Shown here one piece after another: positions 24,638-33,062 of a DNA stretch of 64,000 nucleotides (positions are counted from its first letter, which is position 1; each line of letters starts with the position of its first letter). This stretch comes from Actinokineospora sp. NBRC 105648 (lineage in GTDB: Bacteria > Actinomycetota > Actinomycetes > Mycobacteriales > Pseudonocardiaceae). A program made the position numbers and the translations under genes. The notes beneath the pieces are model-generated. The model did not search any database. It saw only the letters and a list, made by a program, of their open reading frames with translations, and was not told where the DNA came from. The stretch lies in contig NZ_BSTR01000013.1 in the NCBI RefSeq assembly GCF_030269645.1, positions 1 through 64,000 on the forward strand. Direction: 5' to 3'.

Positions 24638-25408
24638 ATCGACGACGTCTTCCGGGCCCTGGCCGACCCCAGCAGGCGCGAGCTCCTCGACCGGCTCAAC
24701 GCCCAGGACGGCCAGTCCCTGCGCGAGCTCTGCGCCGGTCTGGGCATGACGAGGCAGTCGGTGAGCAAGCACCTGGCCGTCCTGGAGGCGGCCAACCTGG
24801 TCACCGCCCGCTGGCGGGGCCGGGAGAAGCTGCACCACCTCAACGCGGAGCCGATCGGCGCCATCGCCGACCGCTGGATCAGCCGCTACACCCGCGAGCG
24901 CGTGCACCTCCTCGCCGACCTCAAACGAGCTCTGGAGCAACCGATGGCGCAAGAGGACTTCGTCTACACCACCTACATCAAGACCACGCCGGAGCAGCTG
25001 TGGCAGGCGCTGACCGACCCGGCGTTCACCAGCCAGTACTGGGGGGCCACCTTCACCAGCGAGTGGACCACCGGCGCGGAGATGACCTGGCACGAGAACG
25101 GCGTCACGATCACCGACCCGGCCCAGGTGGTGCTCGAGGCCGACCCGCCCAGGCGGCTGTCCTACACCTGGCACACGCTGAGCCGGGAGTGGGCCGACTC
25201 GCACCAGGCCGACCCCGAGGTGGTGGCGCGGATGGCCGCCGAGCCGCGCTCGCACGTCACCTTCGAGATCGAGGAGCAGGACGGGCAGGTCCGGCTGACC
25301 GTCGTGCACGGCGGGTTCGGCGCGGGCTCGGAGCTGCGCGAGGGCGTCAGCCAGGGCTGGCCGAAGATCCTCGCGGACCTGAAGTCGCTCGTGGAGCAGC
25401 GGGCCTAA
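24638..25408 (+). CDS. ArsR-type regulator fused to SRPBCC (AHSA1) domain, apparent ATC start
   Basis: 256 residues. N-terminal winged helix (1-90): DDVFRALADPSRRELLDRLN, then recognition helix TRQSVSKHLAVLEAA. C-terminal SRPBCC/activator-of-Hsp90-like domain (about 103-256) starting YTTYIKTTPEQLWQALTDP, a hydrophobic ligand pocket. The fused pair is common in actinomycetes. No ATG, GTG or TTG exists in frame upstream of the conserved DDVFRALADPSRR block. An ATC codon stands where relatives have ATG, 7 nt after AGGAG. Either ATC is used as start or the sequence has an error. The next in-frame ATG (24746) would remove half the DNA-binding domain. Confidence 0.8.
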   Translation: MDDVFRALADPSRRELLDRLNAQDGQSLRELCAGLGMTRQSVSKHLAVLEAANLVTARWRGREKLHHLNAEPIGAIADRWISRYTRERVHLLADLKRALEQPMAQEDFVYTTYIKTTPEQLWQALTDPAFTSQYWGATFTSEWTTGAEMTWHENGVTITDPAQVVLEADPPRRLSYTWHTLSREWADSHQADPEVVARMAAEPRSHVTFEIEEQDGQVRLTVVHGGFGAGSELREGVSQGWPKILADLKSLVEQRA

Positions 25409-25761
25409 TCCGAACGGTCGGCAAGTACACGAACCATCAACGTTTCACCCGATCTCGTTACTAAAGACCCTTTCTGACGCTCCGGCCACACTCTGCGTAT
25501 AGCTGACACCCCAGATCCCCGGCCGCCCCTCCGGTCGGGGACCGGTTCAGCCCGACTCAGCTCGACGAATGCCACAGAGCGTCCTATCCAGACGATCAGG
25601 CCGCCGGTGATCACCGGAAGTCTGCCGTCATGGGCGGCAAACTCGTGCGTACCAACCATGCGAAACCGCCGGGCAGTCCGATGTGGACACTCTGGCGGAC
25701 CGCGGACCGCGAGACGCAGGCCGGCACCGACACCGAGCCGGAACCCAGGAAGGGACACACC
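25409..25761. other. Intergenic region with a perfect palindrome, no gene seen
   Basis: 353 bp ahead of the SipW-type operon. It contains the perfect 14-bp palindrome CCGGTGATCACCGG at 25604-25617, a possible operator, and a C-rich/G-rich partial stem near 25518-25545. The frame of the following gene stays open upstream to about 25630, but the region before 25762 has no signal-peptide character and is taken as leader. Confidence 0.5.
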
Positions 25762-26385
25762 ATGAGTTCGGAAACCGGACGCCGGAAGAACCGCCGCTTC
25801 GCCGCCCTGGCGATCGTGGGCGGTGTGGTCGGCAGCACCCTGCTCACGCTGTCGCTGACCGGCACGCTCTCGGCGTTCACCGCCGCGATCACCAACACCA
25901 CCGACACGGTCACCACCGGGTCGCTGGTGCTGCGCGAGACCGACGGCACCAACACCTGCATCAGCACCAGCTCGGCCACCAACTCGGCCAACTGCGCGAC
26001 CATCAACAAGTACACCGGCACCACGCTGGTGCCCGGCGGCACGGCCACCAAGACCGTCACGCTGGCCAACGACGGCACGGTCACCCCGGCCACCTTCACC
26101 CTGACCCCGGGCACCTGCACGCAGTCCGGCTCGGTCAGCGGCATCACCCCGGCCACCGACTTCTGCACCCAGATCAACCTGAAGATCTACGCCGCGGCCA
26201 CCGCCACCGGCACCCCGATCTACAACGGCAGCCTCTCCGGCTTCACCGCGGCGCTCCCGCTGACCCCGCTGGCCCCGGCGGCCACCCAGGCCTACACCTT
26301 CGTGGTGTCGGTGCCCTCCTCGCTGGGCAACACCTACATGGGGCTCACCGCGTCGCAGCCCCTCACCTGGACGTTCAGTTCCTGA
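25762..26385 (+). CDS. TasA/CalY-like secreted protein with SipW-type signal
   Basis: 207 residues. The N terminus is RRKNRRF, then a hydrophobic helix ending TLSLTGTLSAFTAAITNTTD. A long hydrophobic core followed by L-S-A-F/Y-T and N-T-x-D-T is the hallmark of SipW-processed TasA/camelysin-type precursors. The mature part is beta-rich, Thr/Ala-rich, with four Cys, and ends QPLTWTFSS. The ATG at 25762 follows AGGAAGG. The next gene encodes the matching ER-type signal peptidase. TasA proteins of Bacillus form extracellular fibres; a similar role here is inferred from domain pattern and gene order only. Confidence 0.78.
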   Translation: MSSETGRRKNRRFAALAIVGGVVGSTLLTLSLTGTLSAFTAAITNTTDTVTTGSLVLRETDGTNTCISTSSATNSANCATINKYTGTTLVPGGTATKTVTLANDGTVTPATFTLTPGTCTQSGSVSGITPATDFCTQINLKIYAAATATGTPIYNGSLSGFTAALPLTPLAPAATQAYTFVVSVPSSLGNTYMGLTASQPLTWTFSS

Positions 26386-26389
26386 CCGG

Positions 26390-27232
26390 GTGGCAGACGA
26401 GCAGTCGCCCGACGGGCGGCGGGGCACCCGCCCCGCCGCCCGTCGGGTCGTGGTCACCGCGCTGGTGGGCCTGGTCCTGCTGGGCGCGGTCGCCACCGTG
26501 ATCACCTGGCGGGCCACCGGCGGGCGGTGGCTCTCGGTGGACACACCGTCGATGGGCGAGGCCGCACCGGTGGGGACGCTCGTGCTGACCAGACCCACCA
26601 GCCTCGCCGAGCTCCAGGTCGGCGACATCATCTCGTTCAAGCCACCCGGCGGCGGCCCGATCCACACCCACCGGCTGGTCGCGGTCGACGGGTCCACCCT
26701 GCGCACCAAGGGGGACATCAACGGCGCCGAGGACGGCGTGCCGCTGCGCGAGGAGGACGTGCTGGGCAAGGTCGTCGCCCGCTGGTGGGGCCTGGCCTGG
26801 CTGGTCAAGGCGCTGCCGATCCTGGCCTTCGGCGGCCTGGCGGTGTGGCTGCTGACCCGCTGGACCGGCCCGAGGTGGCGCACCCCGCTGCGGCTGGTCG
26901 GCTACCCGCTGGTGGTGTGCGTGGCCGTGGTGGTGCTGCGGCCGCTGGTGGGGGCCACCCTGCTGTCCACCTTCGCCGCCGTGAACGAGACCAGGGCCAC
27001 CGTGGTCTCCACCGGGATCCTCCCGATCCGGGTGAGCACACCGGACGGCCGGTACGCCGACCTGCGCGCGGGCCAGGTCAGCGACCTGGTCAGCACGGCC
27101 ACCGACGACCGCGGCCACCTCCCGATCACCATCGACGCGCACATGCCGCTGTCCTGGTGGGTGGTCTGCCTGCTGCTGTGCGCGGTCCCGCTGGTGCTGT
27201 CCCTGTTCGTCCGGCCGAAGGTGGTGCCATGA
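26390..27232 (+). CDS. sipW: SipW-type signal peptidase I (Ser/His, ER-like)
   Basis: 280-residue membrane protease that cleaves signal peptides of specific exported proteins. Membrane helix at about 20-40, then the catalytic Ser54 in DTPSMGEAAPVGTLV, and His94 in PIHTHRLVAVDG, where typical bacterial LepB enzymes have Lys. The Ser/His pair defines the ER/archaeal/SipW class. TKGDINGAEDG is the conserved box following it. Three further hydrophobic segments lie in the C-terminal half, more than usual. A GTG start is used 4 bp after the upstream stop, without a strong ribosome-binding site. The genes on both sides encode proteins with the predicted substrate signature. Confidence 0.88.
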   Translation: MADEQSPDGRRGTRPAARRVVVTALVGLVLLGAVATVITWRATGGRWLSVDTPSMGEAAPVGTLVLTRPTSLAELQVGDIISFKPPGGGPIHTHRLVAVDGSTLRTKGDINGAEDGVPLREEDVLGKVVARWWGLAWLVKALPILAFGGLAVWLLTRWTGPRWRTPLRLVGYPLVVCVAVVVLRPLVGATLLSTFAAVNETRATVVSTGILPIRVSTPDGRYADLRAGQVSDLVSTATDDRGHLPITIDAHMPLSWWVVCLLLCAVPLVLSLFVRPKVVP

Positions 27233-28059
27233 CCAAGCGACGCCTCGCCGCCCTCGCCGCGGTGGTCTTCGCGCTGTGCGCGTACCTGGGTACCAGCCCG
27301 ACCCTGAGCGCCTACACGGCGAGCGTCGTGAACACGAACGACACGATCTCGATGTACGTCAACAACTGCCGCGCGACCGCCCTGGCCGACAGCGCCACCC
27401 GGCTCTACCCGCTCAACGAGAACACCGGCACCACCGCCTTCGATGTCTCCCCGTCCGCGGCCAACGGCGTCTACCAGGGCGGCAGGCAGTCGGTCAGCTC
27501 ATCGCCCTACCCGTGCGTGCGCGACGTGGGCAACTTCGCGTCCGTCGACACCACCCACTACGTCTCCACCACCGGCACGCTCCCGGTGAGCGCCACCACG
27601 AGCTCCAGCCACGAGGCCTGGTTCCGCACGGTGAACAGCCAGGGCGTGATCACCGGCATGGGCGACCTGGCCACCGGCGCCTCCACCAAGAAGGACAACC
27701 TGCTGATCATCACCGCCCTCGGCCGGGTGGGGTTCCTGACCTACAACCTGCTGAACTACGAGATCACCTCCCCCTTCGCCTACAACGACGGCGCTTGGCA
27801 CCACGTGGTCGGCGTGCACGACGCCAGCTTCGGCATCCGGCTCTACCTCGACGGCGCCCTGTCGGCCTCACTGTCCGGCGGCCACCCGGAAACCTTCAAC
27901 GGCTACGTGCGAATCGGTTATGAGAGCACGTTGGGTTACGTCAACGGCTTCGCCACCCAGACCCTGTCCCACTTCGTGGGGAACTTGGCTTTCGTGGCGT
28001 ACTACCCGTACGCGCTCACCGCCGCCCAGGTACTCGCGCACTACAACTCCGGCCGCTGA
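27229..28059 (+). CDS. LamG-domain secreted protein with SipW-type signal
   Basis: 276 residues, ATG overlapping the signal peptidase stop (ATGA). The N terminus MTKRRLAALAAVVFALCAY, then TLSAYTASVVNTNDT, repeats the SipW-type cleavage signature of the first gene in the operon. The remainder is a concanavalin A-like/LamG beta-sandwich: ATRLYPLNENTGTTAFD at the start, EAWFRTVN, GAWHHVVGVHDAS with LYLDGAL, and AFVAYYPYALTAAQVLAHY at the end. LamG domains usually bind glycans or proteins, so this may be an accessory surface component of the fibre. That role is inferred. Confidence 0.82.
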   Translation: MTKRRLAALAAVVFALCAYLGTSPTLSAYTASVVNTNDTISMYVNNCRATALADSATRLYPLNENTGTTAFDVSPSAANGVYQGGRQSVSSSPYPCVRDVGNFASVDTTHYVSTTGTLPVSATTSSSHEAWFRTVNSQGVITGMGDLATGASTKKDNLLIITALGRVGFLTYNLLNYEITSPFAYNDGAWHHVVGVHDASFGIRLYLDGALSASLSGGHPETFNGYVRIGYESTLGYVNGFATQTLSHFVGNLAFVAYYPYALTAAQVLAHYNSGR

Positions 28060-28071
28060 TCAGCTCAGACA

Positions 28072-28118
28072 CGCCGGGTCGGCCAATGGCTGCCAGGTAG
28101 GGATCAGTCGACCCGGCG
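28072..28118. terminator. Candidate terminator between convergent operons
   Basis: CGCCGGGTCG (28072-28081) and CGACCCGGCG (28109-28118) form a perfect 10-bp stem with a 27-nt loop, 12 bp after the LamG gene stop. The next gene is convergent, so it may act in both directions. The long loop lowers confidence. Confidence 0.4.
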
Positions 28119-28223
28119 GTTGGTGGCCACGATGGCCTGCCGGACCTGGTCGACCACTGGATATCGGCGTCCGCCCGGCGCAGTGGCGCGCGACCGACAG
28201 TGTGGGACATTCGCGCCGAGGGA

Positions 28224-29873
28224 TCAGGCGATCGAGACGGCGTCCGCCGGCTGGGTGCGGCGGGCGCGTTGTTCGGTGGGGTCGGGGATGGGCACGGCGG
28301 CCACCAGCTGCCTGGTGTACTCGGCCGTCGGGGTGCGCAGGACCTCGTGGTGGGGGCCTTGTTCCACCACCTGGCCGCGGTGCAGGACCGCCACGCGGTG
28401 GGCGAGGCTGTCTACGACGGCCAGGTCGTGGCTGATGAACAGGCAGGCGAAGCCGTGTTCGCGTTGCAGGTCGGTGAGCAGGTCCAGGACCGCCGCCTGG
28501 ACGGACACGTCCAGGGCGCTGGTGGGTTCGTCGGCGATCAGGAGGGCGGGGTTCAGGGCCAGCGCCCGGGCGATGCCGACCCGCTGGCGTTGGCCGCCGG
28601 AGAGTTCGCGGGGGCGGCGTTTGGCGTAGCTCGCCGGGAGGCGGACGGAGTCCAGCAGCTCGGCCACCCTGGCGCGGTAGTCGTTGCCGCGCAAGGTCTT
28701 GTGCACTTTCAGCGGCTCACCGACGCAGTCCTCAATGGACAACCGTGGGTTCAGTGAGCCGCCCGGGTCCTGGAAGACGAAACCCAGGTGGCGGCGGGCG
28801 GTTCGCGGGTCGCCGCCGAGGACTGACACCGTGCCGGTGGTGGGGTGCAGCAGGCCCGCCGCGACCCGGCCCAGGGTGGACTTGCCGGAGCCGGACTCGC
28901 CGACGAGGCCGACGACCTCACCCTGGCCGATGTGCAGTGAGACCCCCTGTACCGCGAGGAAGTCCTTGAACCGCACCGAGATGTCGGTCAACCGCAGGGC
29001 GTCGACCGGGGCGGGCAGGGCGGCCGCGGGTGCTCGGTGGCCCAGGCGGGGCACGGCGGCCAGGAGTTCGCGGGTGTAGGCGCGGGTGGGGCGGTCGAAC
29101 AGGTCCGCGACGGGCGCCTGTTCGACCAACTCACCGCGGTGCATGACCGCGACCCGGTCGGCGAGGTCGGCGACCACGCCCATGTTGTGCGTGATCAGCA
29201 GGATCGCCGTGCCGAGGCGGTCGCGCAGGTCGCGCAGCAGGGACAGGATCTCCGCCTGCACGGTGACGTCCAGCGCGGTGGTCGGCTCGTCGGCGATGAT
29301 CAGCGACGGCTCGTTGGCCAGCGCCAACGCGATGACCACGCGCTGTTTCTGGCCGCCGGAGAGCTGGTGGGGGTAGTAGCGCACGCGCGTCGCCGGGTCG
29401 GGGATGCCGACCAGGTCGAGCAGGCGGACGGCCTCCTGACGGGCCTGGGCGCGGGTCAGGCGGCGGTGCGCGCGGAGCACGGCCGCGATCTGCCAGCCGA
29501 CGGTGTGGACCGGGTTGAGCGCGGTCGAGGGCTCCTGGAAGACCATGGCGACCTCCGTGCCGCGCACCCGCCGCAACGCTTCCTCACCCGCACCGACCAA
29601 CTCGCGTCCACCCGCGCCCTCCTCACCAGGTTCTCCTTGCGCGCCAACGGGTCCGCGCGGTGAGTCCTGATCGCCGCCCAACCGCACGCTGCCGCGGACC
29701 GTGGCGGTGTCCGGCAGCAGGCCCAGGATCGCCTTGGCCGTCACCGACTTGCCCGAACAGGACTCCCCCACCAGCGCCAGGATCTCCCCCGGCGCCACCG
29801 CGAAGTCGATGCCCCGCACGGCTTGCACCGCACCGAAGGACACCGACAGGCCCGAGACCGTCAGCACGCTCAT
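28224..29873 (-). CDS. Fused dipeptide-type ABC transporter ATPase (DppD-DppF)
   Basis: 549 residues with two complete nucleotide-binding domains. First: Walker A GESCSGKS, signature LSGGQKQR, Walker B IIADEPTTALD. Second: GESGSGKS, LSGGQRQR, LIADEPTSALD. Each ends with the oligopeptide-type HRGELVEQ or HRGQVVEQ block. The first domain carries an unusual Gly/Glu-rich insert (about 73-110) between Walker A and the Q-loop. The ATG at 29873 is preceded by AGGGAG; a GTG at 29882 would leave no room for it. It is the last gene of the operon and powers the DppB/DppC permeases. Given the adjacent sulfatase, the substrate may be a sulfated compound rather than a peptide. Confidence 0.9.
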   Translation of the reverse strand: MSVLTVSGLSVSFGAVQAVRGIDFAVAPGEILALVGESCSGKSVTAKAILGLLPDTATVRGSVRLGGDQDSPRGPVGAQGEPGEEGAGGRELVGAGEEALRRVRGTEVAMVFQEPSTALNPVHTVGWQIAAVLRAHRRLTRAQARQEAVRLLDLVGIPDPATRVRYYPHQLSGGQKQRVVIALALANEPSLIIADEPTTALDVTVQAEILSLLRDLRDRLGTAILLITHNMGVVADLADRVAVMHRGELVEQAPVADLFDRPTRAYTRELLAAVPRLGHRAPAAALPAPVDALRLTDISVRFKDFLAVQGVSLHIGQGEVVGLVGESGSGKSTLGRVAAGLLHPTTGTVSVLGGDPRTARRHLGFVFQDPGGSLNPRLSIEDCVGEPLKVHKTLRGNDYRARVAELLDSVRLPASYAKRRPRELSGGQRQRVGIARALALNPALLIADEPTSALDVSVQAAVLDLLTDLQREHGFACLFISHDLAVVDSLAHRVAVLHRGQVVEQGPHHEVLRTPTAEYTRQLVAAVPIPDPTEQRARRTQPADAVSIA

Positions 29874-29885
29874 CGTCGCCACTCC

Positions 29886-32183
29886 CTAGTCGTAGACGCG
29901 TTCGGCCTCGGCCCAGAGCCGGGCGACGAGCTTGGGGTCGTAGTCGGCCTGCGCGCCCGGTTCGTAGCGCACCGAGGTCAGCGCGCCGGTGAACGGGAAC
30001 GTGCGCTCGCGGGTGTGCAGGTCCCAGTCGACCGGGCCGCCGCGGTCGGCGCCGACGCTGATGCCGGTGAACGGCGCCATGCCGATCAACTGCGGCACCG
30101 GGCCGAGCCCCGCGGACTCGGATCCGATTTCCAGCACCAGGTTCCACTGGAAGTCGGGCAGCGCCTCGGCGCTCAGCCGGACGTCGACCGGGCCCGGTAC
30201 CAGCGGCACCGGGCCGGCGCGGTGGACCTCGCCGTAGGCGTTGTAGGTGAGGTGCGCGGCGCCGTCCTCGACATACACGACGTAACCGCCGCCTTGGTCG
30301 CCATGGGCGAAGAGGACACCACGATCGGATGGATCATGGTCGAGGGACGCGGTGGCGGTGAAGTCGCGGAACTGGATCAGCTGCGCGGACCGGTAGCGCT
30401 CCAGCAGCGGCGTGCCCGGGTACAGGGTCACCGGCCGCTCAAAACGCTCGTCCGACGGCCTGCGCAGCTCGGCGGCGGGACCGTGGTCGGTGAGCGGGAA
30501 AACCGTGTTGTGCCAAGCCGCCTCTTCCCAGGCGGCGGCCAGCTCGGCCAGCTTCTCCGGGTGCTCGGCGGCCACGTTCGTCGTCTCGGTCGGGTCCTCG
30601 GCGACGTGGTAGAGCTCCCATTCGCTGTCGTCGTAGGGCTTCCCGGGAATGTGCCGGGTGACGACCTTCCAGCCGTCAGCGTAGTAGCCGCGGTTGCCGC
30701 CGGTCTCCGTGTACTGGCTGGTGTGCACGCTGGGCCGCTCGGCGTCGCGCAGCAGAGCGGCAAAACTGACGCCGTCCTGGTCCGCAGCCGGAACTCCTTG
30801 GCGCTGCGGCAAACGCGGCACACCGGCTAGTTCGAGCAACGTCGGCGTCACGTCCGTGACGTAGGTGTACTGGTGGCGCAGTCCCGGCTCGAGCCCAGCG
30901 GGCCAGTGCACGACGAACGGGGTGCGCACACCGCCCGCGTAGGTGTCGAACTTGTAGAGCCGGAACGGGGTGTTGGACGCCTGGGCCCACCCGCGCGGGT
31001 AGTGGATCGTGGTCTGCGGACCGCCCAGCAGGTCGACCTCGCGGGCGACATCACGCTCCCAAGTGGACGGAACACCCGGCACGTGCACGAACTGGCTGAA
31101 GTAGCTCCGCGTGCCCTCCGGGCCGCCCTCGGCGGTGGCGCCGTTGTCGGAGGTGAACACGATGACGGTGTTGTCCAGCTCGCCGTGCTTGCGCAGCGCG
31201 GCGACGATCCGACCTAGGCTCTGGTCCACATTGTCCAGTGACGCGGCGTAGACCTCCATGTACCGCGCGAAGAGCTCCCGCCGCGACTCCGGGATCTCCG
31301 TCCACGGCAGCACGTCGCGCCTGGGCTCGCTGTTGCGCGGCGGCAGCACCGTGCCCTCGGGGAACAGGCCCTCGGCGAGCTGCTTGGCGAAGCGGCGCTC
31401 GCGGATGACGTCCCAGCCCACGTCGTAGCGGCCGCGGTAGCGCTCCAGGTCGGCGGGCTTCGCGCCGAGCGGGCCGTGCATGGCGTGGTGGGCGAAGTAG
31501 AGGAAGAACGGCTTGTCCGGGTCGTTGGCCCGCAACGTGTCGATCATGCCGACGGCCCGGTCGGTGAGGTCGTCGGTGAGGTAGTAGCCCTCGGGGTAGT
31601 CGCCGACGTCGTAGGGGCTGTTGTCCCAGACCAGCCGGTGCGGGTGGTGCAGGTTGGTCAGGCCCTCCAGGCTGCCGAAGTAGCGGTCGAACCCGCGCTG
31701 CAGCGGCCAGGACCCGCGGTCGGCGGCGTCGTGGCTCGCGGCGTCGCGGGTCAGGTGCCACTTGCCGACGGCGAAGGTGGCGTACCCGGCCGCGCGCAGC
31801 GACTCGGCCACCGAGGGCGCGTCGTCGGGCAGCTGGAAGGAGTACGCGGGGTAGCCGGGGTCGGCGTTGGCCGGGAACGCGAAGCCGGCGCGGTGCGGGT
31901 TGAGGCCGGTGAGCAGCGCCGCGCGCGAGGGCGAGCAGAGCGGGGTGGTGTGGTAGTTGGTCAACCGCAGGCCACCAGCGGCGAGCGCGTCCAGGGTGGG
32001 CGTCTCGACCTCGCCGCCGAACGGGCCGATGTCGGCGTAGCCCAGGTCGTCCACCAGCACCACGACGATGTTCGGACCACCGGGGCGCCGCTCGGCGGGC
32101 CAGCCCGGGCGCGACTCGGCGAACGTGCGGCCGACCTGGCCGCTGAAGTCGCGGTAGCCGCGGGCGTGTTCTGGGATGGTCAT
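29886..32183 (-). CDS. Formylglycine-dependent sulfatase (arylsulfatase family)
   Basis: 765-residue type I sulfatase that hydrolyses sulfate esters. The maturation motif CSPSRAALLTG has Cys83 as the residue converted to formylglycine. Metal-binding Asp residues lie in VLVDDLGYADIG (about 42-53), and FTSDNGATAEGG supplies further ligands. GKWHL is the conserved Lys/His block. No signal peptide is visible, so it likely acts in the cytosol on imported esters. It lies inside the transporter operon, 15 bp after dppC and 12 bp before the ATPase gene. The C-terminal ~180 residues form a beta-rich extension seen in long arylsulfatases. A maturation enzyme is not in the window. Confidence 0.93.
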   Translation of the reverse strand: MTIPEHARGYRDFSGQVGRTFAESRPGWPAERRPGGPNIVVVLVDDLGYADIGPFGGEVETPTLDALAAGGLRLTNYHTTPLCSPSRAALLTGLNPHRAGFAFPANADPGYPAYSFQLPDDAPSVAESLRAAGYATFAVGKWHLTRDAASHDAADRGSWPLQRGFDRYFGSLEGLTNLHHPHRLVWDNSPYDVGDYPEGYYLTDDLTDRAVGMIDTLRANDPDKPFFLYFAHHAMHGPLGAKPADLERYRGRYDVGWDVIRERRFAKQLAEGLFPEGTVLPPRNSEPRRDVLPWTEIPESRRELFARYMEVYAASLDNVDQSLGRIVAALRKHGELDNTVIVFTSDNGATAEGGPEGTRSYFSQFVHVPGVPSTWERDVAREVDLLGGPQTTIHYPRGWAQASNTPFRLYKFDTYAGGVRTPFVVHWPAGLEPGLRHQYTYVTDVTPTLLELAGVPRLPQRQGVPAADQDGVSFAALLRDAERPSVHTSQYTETGGNRGYYADGWKVVTRHIPGKPYDDSEWELYHVAEDPTETTNVAAEHPEKLAELAAAWEEAAWHNTVFPLTDHGPAAELRRPSDERFERPVTLYPGTPLLERYRSAQLIQFRDFTATASLDHDPSDRGVLFAHGDQGGGYVVYVEDGAAHLTYNAYGEVHRAGPVPLVPGPVDVRLSAEALPDFQWNLVLEIGSESAGLGPVPQLIGMAPFTGISVGADRGGPVDWDLHTRERTFPFTGALTSVRYEPGAQADYDPKLVARLWAEAERVYD

Positions 32184-32198
32184 CGAGCGGGTCCTTTC

Positions 32199-33062
32199 TC
32201 AGGCGCCGCGGGCGGCGTTCGCGGCTTGGGCGATCAACTGGAACCCCAGCACGAGCACGGCGGTGACCGCCAGGGGTCCGATCGCGAAGAGGGGGTTGAG
32301 GTCCAGGTAGCGCAGCGAGGTGGTCAGCACCGCTCCCAGCGAGGGGTGCGGTGGGCTCACACCGATGCCGAGCACGCTCATCGCCCCCTCGATGAACACC
32401 GCGACCGACATGGACAGTGCCAACTGGACGAGCACCGGCTCCAACGAGTTCGGCAGCACGTGTGTGCGCAGGATGTGCCCGCGCCCGGCCCCCACCACCT
32501 CGGCGGCGGTGACGAACTGCGACTCGCGGACCCGCAGCACCGCGGCCCGCAGCAGCCTGCCGAAGATCGGGATCTCCACCGTGACCACCACGATGACCAC
32601 CGAGGTGGTGCCCGGCCCGATCACCGCGGCCAGCCCGATGGCCAGGATCAGCTGCGGGAAGGCGAGCAGCACGTCGAAGAGCCGCTGCACGGCGACGTCG
32701 AGCACGTTGTTCAGCGTCGCCAGCGCCCCGATGGCGCAGCCGAGCAGCGCGCCGGCGGGCACGGCCCCGAAGCTGATCAGCAGGTCGACCCGGATACCCG
32801 AGAGCAGCCGGGCGAGCACGTCGCGGTTGAGGTCGTCGGTGCCGAGCAGGTGCTCGGCGGAGGGCCCGAGCAGGTTGGCGCCGGGGATCTGCTCGTACGG
32901 GTCCCAGGGGACGAGCAGCGGCCCGATCACCCCGAGGGCCACCACGACACCCACCAGGACGAGCCCGACGAGCCCCTTGCCCCGCCGGAACGTGGTGGGC
33001 CGCTGGGGAACGGCTACCTCCACCGGTTCCTCGGCCGTGGCGGTCGGGTCGGTTGCGGTCAT
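32199..33062 (-). CDS. dppC: DppC-type ABC transporter permease
   Basis: 287-residue inner-membrane permease of the peptide/nickel family: one N-terminal helix, then five in the BPD_transp_1 domain. The conserved HLLGTDDLNRDVLARLL block follows the first periplasmic region. The EAA-type loop for ATPase contact is EVVGAGRGHILRTHVLPN. The ATG at 33062 overlaps the dppB stop by 4 bp (ATGA). It works as a heterodimer with DppB. Confidence 0.92.
   Translation of the reverse strand: MTATDPTATAEEPVEVAVPQRPTTFRRGKGLVGLVLVGVVVALGVIGPLLVPWDPYEQIPGANLLGPSAEHLLGTDDLNRDVLARLLSGIRVDLLISFGAVPAGALLGCAIGALATLNNVLDVAVQRLFDVLLAFPQLILAIGLAAVIGPGTTSVVIVVVTVEIPIFGRLLRAAVLRVRESQFVTAAEVVGAGRGHILRTHVLPNSLEPVLVQLALSMSVAVFIEGAMSVLGIGVSPPHPSLGAVLTTSLRYLDLNPLFAIGPLAVTAVLVLGFQLIAQAANAARGA

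Noticed and set aside
25630-25761. N-terminal extension of the TasA-like protein to 25630
   Set aside because: The added residues would bury the SipW-type signal; the ATG at 25762 has a good ribosome-binding site.
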